DNA of 17,987 nt. Origin: Cyclobacteriaceae bacterium (lineage in GTDB: Bacteria; Bacteroidota; Bacteroidia; Cytophagales; Cyclobacteriaceae). Below are positions 15,042 to 17,987 of the stretch, piece after piece. The stretch covers positions 1-17,987 of the forward strand of contig JALWRJ010000311.1 in assembly GCA_026994125.1 (NCBI GenBank), given 5' to 3'. Each line of letters starts with the position of its first letter. The first letter of the stretch is position 1. The notes beneath the pieces were generated by a model that saw only the letters and a list, made by a program, of their open reading frames with translations, made no database searches and was not told the origin of the DNA. A program made the translations under genes and the position numbers.

Positions 15042-15837
15042 TATATAATTCGAAGTAGGATTCGGTGAAATTTTCGTCTTTTTCAATGGTATTAACCTTC
15101 TTTTTCTCTTCGCAATCGTCAAACAATTGAGTCAATTCCTTGTTTAGGTTATCGCTGGCTTTAATAACGGCATCGGAATATTCCATACCTAATTTCATAA
15201 AGCCTTTAAAATCTCCGGACTCCAAATGTTTAAGATTCTCATCCTCCACATCCATCATTTTCACCTTTTTAAGTAAATCGCCATTAAATTTATGGCTAAA
15301 CTTGTTATCGTAAACCGTAAATACGGTTTTAGAATTTTGAAAAATTGGGTCGTTTTTATACGTGGTTTTAATGTATAATGGAATAAGGCTTGTCATCCAA
15401 TCGTTGCAATGGACAATATCGGGAGCCCAACCCAGTTTTTTTACGGTTTCCAAAGCGCCTTTACAGAAAAACACCACTCGTTCATCATTATCTTCGTAAA
15501 ATTTGTCTTCGGTATCAGTAAAAACAAATTTGCGTTTAAAGTAGTCTTCGTTATCAATAAAGTAAACCTGTAACTTTGCCGTTGGGATAGAAGCCACCTT
15601 AATTACCAGTGGTTTTTCTTCTTCGCCCACCGAAATATTAATTCCTGATAACCTTACAACTTCGTGTAATCTGTTTTTTCGTTCATTAATTAATCCAAAC
15701 CTTGGTACCAAAATTCGGATTTCCATGCCCTTTTCCTGCATAGCCTGGGGTAGTTTTCGCACAAAATCTGCTACCTCCGAGGTTTGCAAAAAAGGGTCTA
15801 TCTCACTAGCCACGTAGAGTATTCGAAGTTTCGACAT
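15025..15837 (-). CDS. GlgA-like protein: isolated N-terminal GT5 (starch synthase-type) domain
   Basis: 270 residues from the ATG at 15837; an earlier in-frame ATG at 15876 would lie on the promoter box and is rejected. The start, L-R-I-L-Y-V-A-S-E-I-D-P-F, and P-D-I-V-H-C-N-D-W at 140-147 match the N-terminal Rossmann domain of glycogen/starch synthases. However, the ADP-glucose-binding K-T-G-G-L motif is replaced by Q-T-S-E-V (18-22), and the active-site His of V-F-T-V-H-N is Tyr176 (V-F-T-V-Y-D-N). The whole C-terminal glycosyltransferase domain is missing: full enzymes are about 480 residues. Databases often label such proteins glycogen synthase, but I infer a non-synthase or regulatory role. 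It is first of the unit with DUF4270 and glmS. Confidence 0.85.
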   Translation of the reverse strand: MSKLRILYVASEIDPFLQTSEVADFVRKLPQAMQEKGMEIRILVPRFGLINERKNRLHEVVRLSGINISVGEEEKPLVIKVASIPTAKLQVYFIDNEDYFKRKFVFTDTEDKFYEDNDERVVFFCKGALETVKKLGWAPDIVHCNDWMTSLIPLYIKTTYKNDPIFQNSKTVFTVYDNKFSHKFNGDLLKKVKMMDVEDENLKHLESGDFKGFMKLGMEYSDAVIKASDNLNKELTQLFDDCEEKKKVNTIEKDENFTESYFELYNELVG

Positions 15838-15875
15838 ATATGTTGATTGTTTAAAATGACCATTAAATGGGTGCA

Positions 15876-15906
15876 CAAAGATACGCCTTTTTTATAGTGA
15901 TATCAA
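15876..15906 (-). promoter_or_regulatory. Promoter of the GlgA-like/DUF4270/glmS unit
   Basis: On the minus strand: TTG at 15906-15904, a 20-base spacer, then TATCTTTG at 15883-15876. Both the -33 and -7 elements of a Bacteroidota housekeeping promoter are present at proper spacing. The -7 box is 38 bases before the start codon. This is the best promoter in the window and would drive all three genes. Confidence 0.6.
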
Positions 15907-15927
15907 TATTTATCTGAATGAAAAACG

Positions 15928-15935
15928 TAGTTTTG
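15928..15935 (+). promoter_or_regulatory. Candidate -7 promoter box for panC-panD
   Basis: TAGTTTTG, an exact TAnnTTTG match, 26 bases before the panC start in the 124-base divergent gap. The -33 region is weak. It lies within 25 bases of the oppositely directed promoter's -33 element, so the two transcripts could influence each other. Confidence 0.45.
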
Positions 15936-15961
15936 CCCTCCAATATTGTTTGTAAGAGGGT

Positions 15962-16813
15962 ATGCAGCAGATAATTAGGTCGAAAAAAGACCTTCGAAAG
16001 GCCATTAGCCGGCTAAAAATGCAACATAAAACCATTGGTTTAGTGCCTACCATGGGTGCTTTGCATGCAGGTCATTTATCCTTGGTAAAGTTGGCTACAC
16101 AGCAATACGATTGTACGATAGTTACTTTATTTGTAAATCCTACGCAGTTCAATAATGCCCGGGATTTGCAAACATACCCGCGTACCGAGCAGGATGATCT
16201 AGCCCTGTTAAGCCAAACGGGTTGTGATATTGTTTTTGTTCCAACTGAGCAGGAAATGTATGGCCAAAAACCTGTGCTCTCCTTACATTTTGGCCACCTG
16301 GAGCAAGTAATGGAAGGGCAGCACCGCCCCGGGCATTTTAGCGGAGTAGGCCTGGTGGTTATGAAATTGTTTAGCTTAGTGCAACCTACCGGAGCCTTTT
16401 TTGGGCAAAAAGATTTGCAGCAGTTTAGGGTAATTACTCAAATGGTAGCCGATTTTGATTTGCCTGTGAGGCTTCACATGGCACCCATTATACGCGAGGC
16501 AAATGGCCTGGCTATGTCGTCTCGCAATAAACGTTTATCCGCAACCTTGCAGCAAGAAGCCGCACACCTGCACCGGGCACTGGTGTTAGCTCAAACGCTG
16601 CTAAGCCGGGGAACTTCGGTGCCAGAGGCGCTTCAGCAAGCTATTACATTTATCGAAGACACCCCCAACATACAATTGGAGTATTTTGAGGCAGTAGATT
16701 TTGAAACTCTTAAGCGCAAATCAAGTGTAAGTGCCGGAGATACCCTAGCTTTGTGCCTGGCCGCTCATTTGGGGGGCGTTAGGTTAATTGATAACGTAAT
16801 ATTTGAAGCATAG
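15962..16813 (+). CDS. panC: Pantothenate synthetase (pantoate--beta-alanine ligase)
   Basis: 283 residues, normal length. It condenses pantoate and beta-alanine with ATP through a pantoyl-adenylate to make pantothenate, the CoA precursor. A nucleotidyltransferase fold is shown by P-T-M-G-A-L-H-A-G-H (29-38, containing the HxGH ATP motif), F-V-N-P-T-Q-F, F-F-G-Q-K-D (146-151) and the flexible-loop S-S-R-N (186-189). It is cytoplasmic. It is followed 3 bases later by panD, which makes its beta-alanine substrate. panB is not in the window. Confidence 0.97.
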   Translation: MQQIIRSKKDLRKAISRLKMQHKTIGLVPTMGALHAGHLSLVKLATQQYDCTIVTLFVNPTQFNNARDLQTYPRTEQDDLALLSQTGCDIVFVPTEQEMYGQKPVLSLHFGHLEQVMEGQHRPGHFSGVGLVVMKLFSLVQPTGAFFGQKDLQQFRVITQMVADFDLPVRLHMAPIIREANGLAMSSRNKRLSATLQQEAAHLHRALVLAQTLLSRGTSVPEALQQAITFIEDTPNIQLEYFEAVDFETLKRKSSVSAGDTLALCLAAHLGGVRLIDNVIFEA

Positions 16814-16816
16814 GAT

Positions 16817-17167
16817 ATGTTAATTGAGGTGATGAAATCGAAAATTCATCGGGTTAAAATTACCCAGGCAGAATTGCACTATGTAGGCAGCATTACTGTA
16901 GATGAAGATTTAATGGAGGCGGCTGATATTGTTGAAAACGAAAAAGTACAAGTAGTAAATATAAATAACGGGGAGCGCCTGGAAACCTATGTAATTAAGG
17001 GCGCCCGGGGTACAGGAGAGGTGTGCTTAAATGGCCCAGCTGCCCGATTGGCTCAAGTGGGCGATGTAGTTATATTAATTTCGTATGCCCATATAGATAA
17101 AACTGAAGGCAAGGCTCACCGCCCCATTATTATTTTTCCGGATGAAAACAACCAGTTGGTTTCGTAG
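16817..17167 (+). CDS. panD: Aspartate 1-decarboxylase (pyruvoyl-dependent)
   Basis: 116 residues, usual length. It decarboxylates aspartate to beta-alanine for PanC. The proenzyme self-cleaves between Gly24 and Ser25 (H-Y-V-G-S-I-T), and Ser25 becomes the pyruvoyl group; numbering matches E. coli PanD. Lys9, His11 and Tyr22 of the N-terminal chain and the N-G-E-R-L-E-T-Y and C-L-N-G-P-A-A-R segments of the alpha chain are in place, though the family Ala after N-G is Pro here. ATG 3 bases after the panC stop; the next gene starts 2 bases after its own stop. One pan operon. Confidence 0.96.
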   Translation: MLIEVMKSKIHRVKITQAELHYVGSITVDEDLMEAADIVENEKVQVVNINNGERLETYVIKGARGTGEVCLNGPAARLAQVGDVVILISYAHIDKTEGKAHRPIIIFPDENNQLVS

Positions 17168-17169
17168 AT

Positions 17170-17987
17170 TTGAAACAAAAAATTCTTACATTTTTAAAAT
17201 ACCTCACCGGGTTACTTATAGCCGGTGGTTTGCTGTATTATGTTTTTAAAGATTGGGATCTAAATGATTTGCTCAACCGGTTTTCCAAAGTAGATTATGC
17301 CTGGGTGTTTCTTTCAGTATTTTTATCCATCATTAGCCATGTAATCAGGGCTTACCGTTGGAACCTGTTGCTTAAACCACTGGGTTATCATCATGTAACT
17401 ACCTTTAGAACTTTTTTGGCTGTAATGATTGGCTATTTTGTAAATCTGTTGGCTCCCCGAGCCGGAGAAATTACGCGATGTGGAATAATGAAGAAAAACA
17501 ATGATGTCAACATGTCAGTATCGTTGGGTAGTGTAGTTGCCGAACGTATTGTTGACTTGCTAGGGCTTATCGTTATCATACTATTGGGTTTAGTACTGCA
17601 ATTTGACCGTCTGAGCGGTTTTATGATGGATTTTTTCCAGGAGCAAACCGGCACCTTGCAATTAAGCACTACTGCCATCCAACTTTTAGTGGCAATTGGT
17701 GCGGTAATTGTTTTCGTGCTGTTGGTACTTTGGTGGTTTAGGATGCGCATTAAAAGAATGCCACTCTATTTTAAACTACGTGCCTTTATGGTGGAGTTGG
17801 CCAATGGTTTTACCAGTGTGTTAAAACTTCAAAATAAAGGAGGTTTTTGGATGGCTACCCTGCTTATTTGGGTGCTTTACTATGCCATGGCCTATGTAGT
17901 GGTATTTGCACTGCCCAGCACTTCAAATTTGGGCTTTTTGGCAGGCTTGTCTATTTTAATTATGGGCGGGTTGGGTATGTCGGCTCC
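17170..17987 (+). CDS. UPF0104/LPG-synthase-TM family membrane protein (3' end outside window)
   Basis: An open frame with no stop from a TTG at 17170, 2 bases after panD, to the window end: 272 codons. TTG is chosen because the reading (M)-K-Q-K-I-L-T-F-L-K-Y-L matches the expected short basic lead before the first membrane helix, and no ATG fits nearby. At least six hydrophobic segments are visible. Family motifs are R-A-Y-R-W near residue 60, N-L-L-A-P-R-A-G-E-I-T-R near 95, and a later A-E-R-I-V-D. The visible end, G-G-L-G-M-S-A-P, is the start of the family's conserved G-M-x-x-P-x-P-G-G block. Relatives include the flippase/membrane part of MprF and YbhN; no aminoacyl-transferase domain can be judged here. 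Inner membrane; substrate unknown. Confidence 0.88.
   Translation, partial: MKQKILTFLKYLTGLLIAGGLLYYVFKDWDLNDLLNRFSKVDYAWVFLSVFLSIISHVIRAYRWNLLLKPLGYHHVTTFRTFLAVMIGYFVNLLAPRAGEITRCGIMKKNNDVNMSVSLGSVVAERIVDLLGLIVIILLGLVLQFDRLSGFMMDFFQEQTGTLQLSTTAIQLLVAIGAVIVFVLLVLWWFRMRIKRMPLYFKLRAFMVELANGFTSVLKLQNKGGFWMATLLIWVLYYAMAYVVVFALPSTSNLGFLAGLSILIMGGLGMSA

Noticed and set aside
15042..15122. Longer N-terminus for the DUF4270 gene
   Set aside because: It would place 27 polar residues ahead of the lipoprotein signal peptide and lie within the GlgA-like coding sequence.
15838..15876. Alternative upstream start (ATG at 15876) for the GlgA-like gene
   Set aside because: It coincides with the promoter's -7 box, and the extra residues do not match the family start, M-S-K-L-R-I-L-Y.
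1..17987. CRISPR arrays, tRNA/rRNA genes, prophage, transposases, toxin-antitoxin or defence systems
   Set aside because: No regularly spaced repeats, cloverleaf sequences or diagnostic protein families were seen on either strand.

Overview
The window is chromosomal DNA of a Bacteroidota bacterium, probably near the Cytophagales/Chitinophagales/Flavobacteriia radiation. I infer this from several lineage traits. Ribosomal protein S16 carries a long Ala/Glu-rich tail. There are DUF4270, DUF4834 and probable DUF4421 proteins. A short GlgA-like protein sits divergent to panC-panD. Promoter -7 boxes of the TAnnTTTG type lie upstream of several genes, and the genes lack clear Shine-Dalgarno sequences. 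I cannot name a species.

Layout, left to right. (1) 1-1407, plus strand: translation/rRNA-tRNA maturation operon, 3' end of rpsP, then rimM and trmD (overlapping by 11 bp). (2) 1408-1843: non-coding, with a terminator-like hairpin behind trmD and a 140-bp element bounded by two inverted REP-like palindromes. (3) 1844-3184, plus: PIN-PhoH ATPase, convergent with (4) 3187-4221, minus: a secreted, probably outer-membrane barrel protein (DUF4421-like). (5) 4222-4677: non-coding divergent region with -7 boxes in both directions and a perfect 10-bp inverted repeat. (6) 4678-6114, plus: SLC13/DASS sodium-coupled anion transporter. (7) 6141-9184, minus: carB followed directly by a small DUF4834 membrane protein. 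CarB stops where the allosteric domain would begin. (8) 9315-11438, minus: an unrecognised 707-residue exported protein. (9) 11579-11761, plus: a small hypothetical gene. (10) 11798-15837, minus: a tight three-gene unit, GlgA-like protein > DUF4270 lipoprotein > glmS. (11) 15962-17987, plus: panC > panD > a UPF0104/LPG-synthase-type membrane protein cut by the window end.

Functionally the region is mostly housekeeping: ribosome and tRNA maturation, carbamoyl phosphate for arginine/pyrimidines, glucosamine-6-phosphate for cell-wall precursors, and pantothenate/CoA supply. These are mixed with envelope proteins of unknown role. I see no prophage, CRISPR, transposase, toxin-antitoxin pair or obvious new defence system. 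The points most worth a second look are the GlgA-like protein that has lost the glycosyltransferase's substrate residues and its C-terminal half, the naturally short CarB, the REP-like inverted pair, the orphan 707-residue surface protein, and the inverted repeat upstream of the SLC13 gene.
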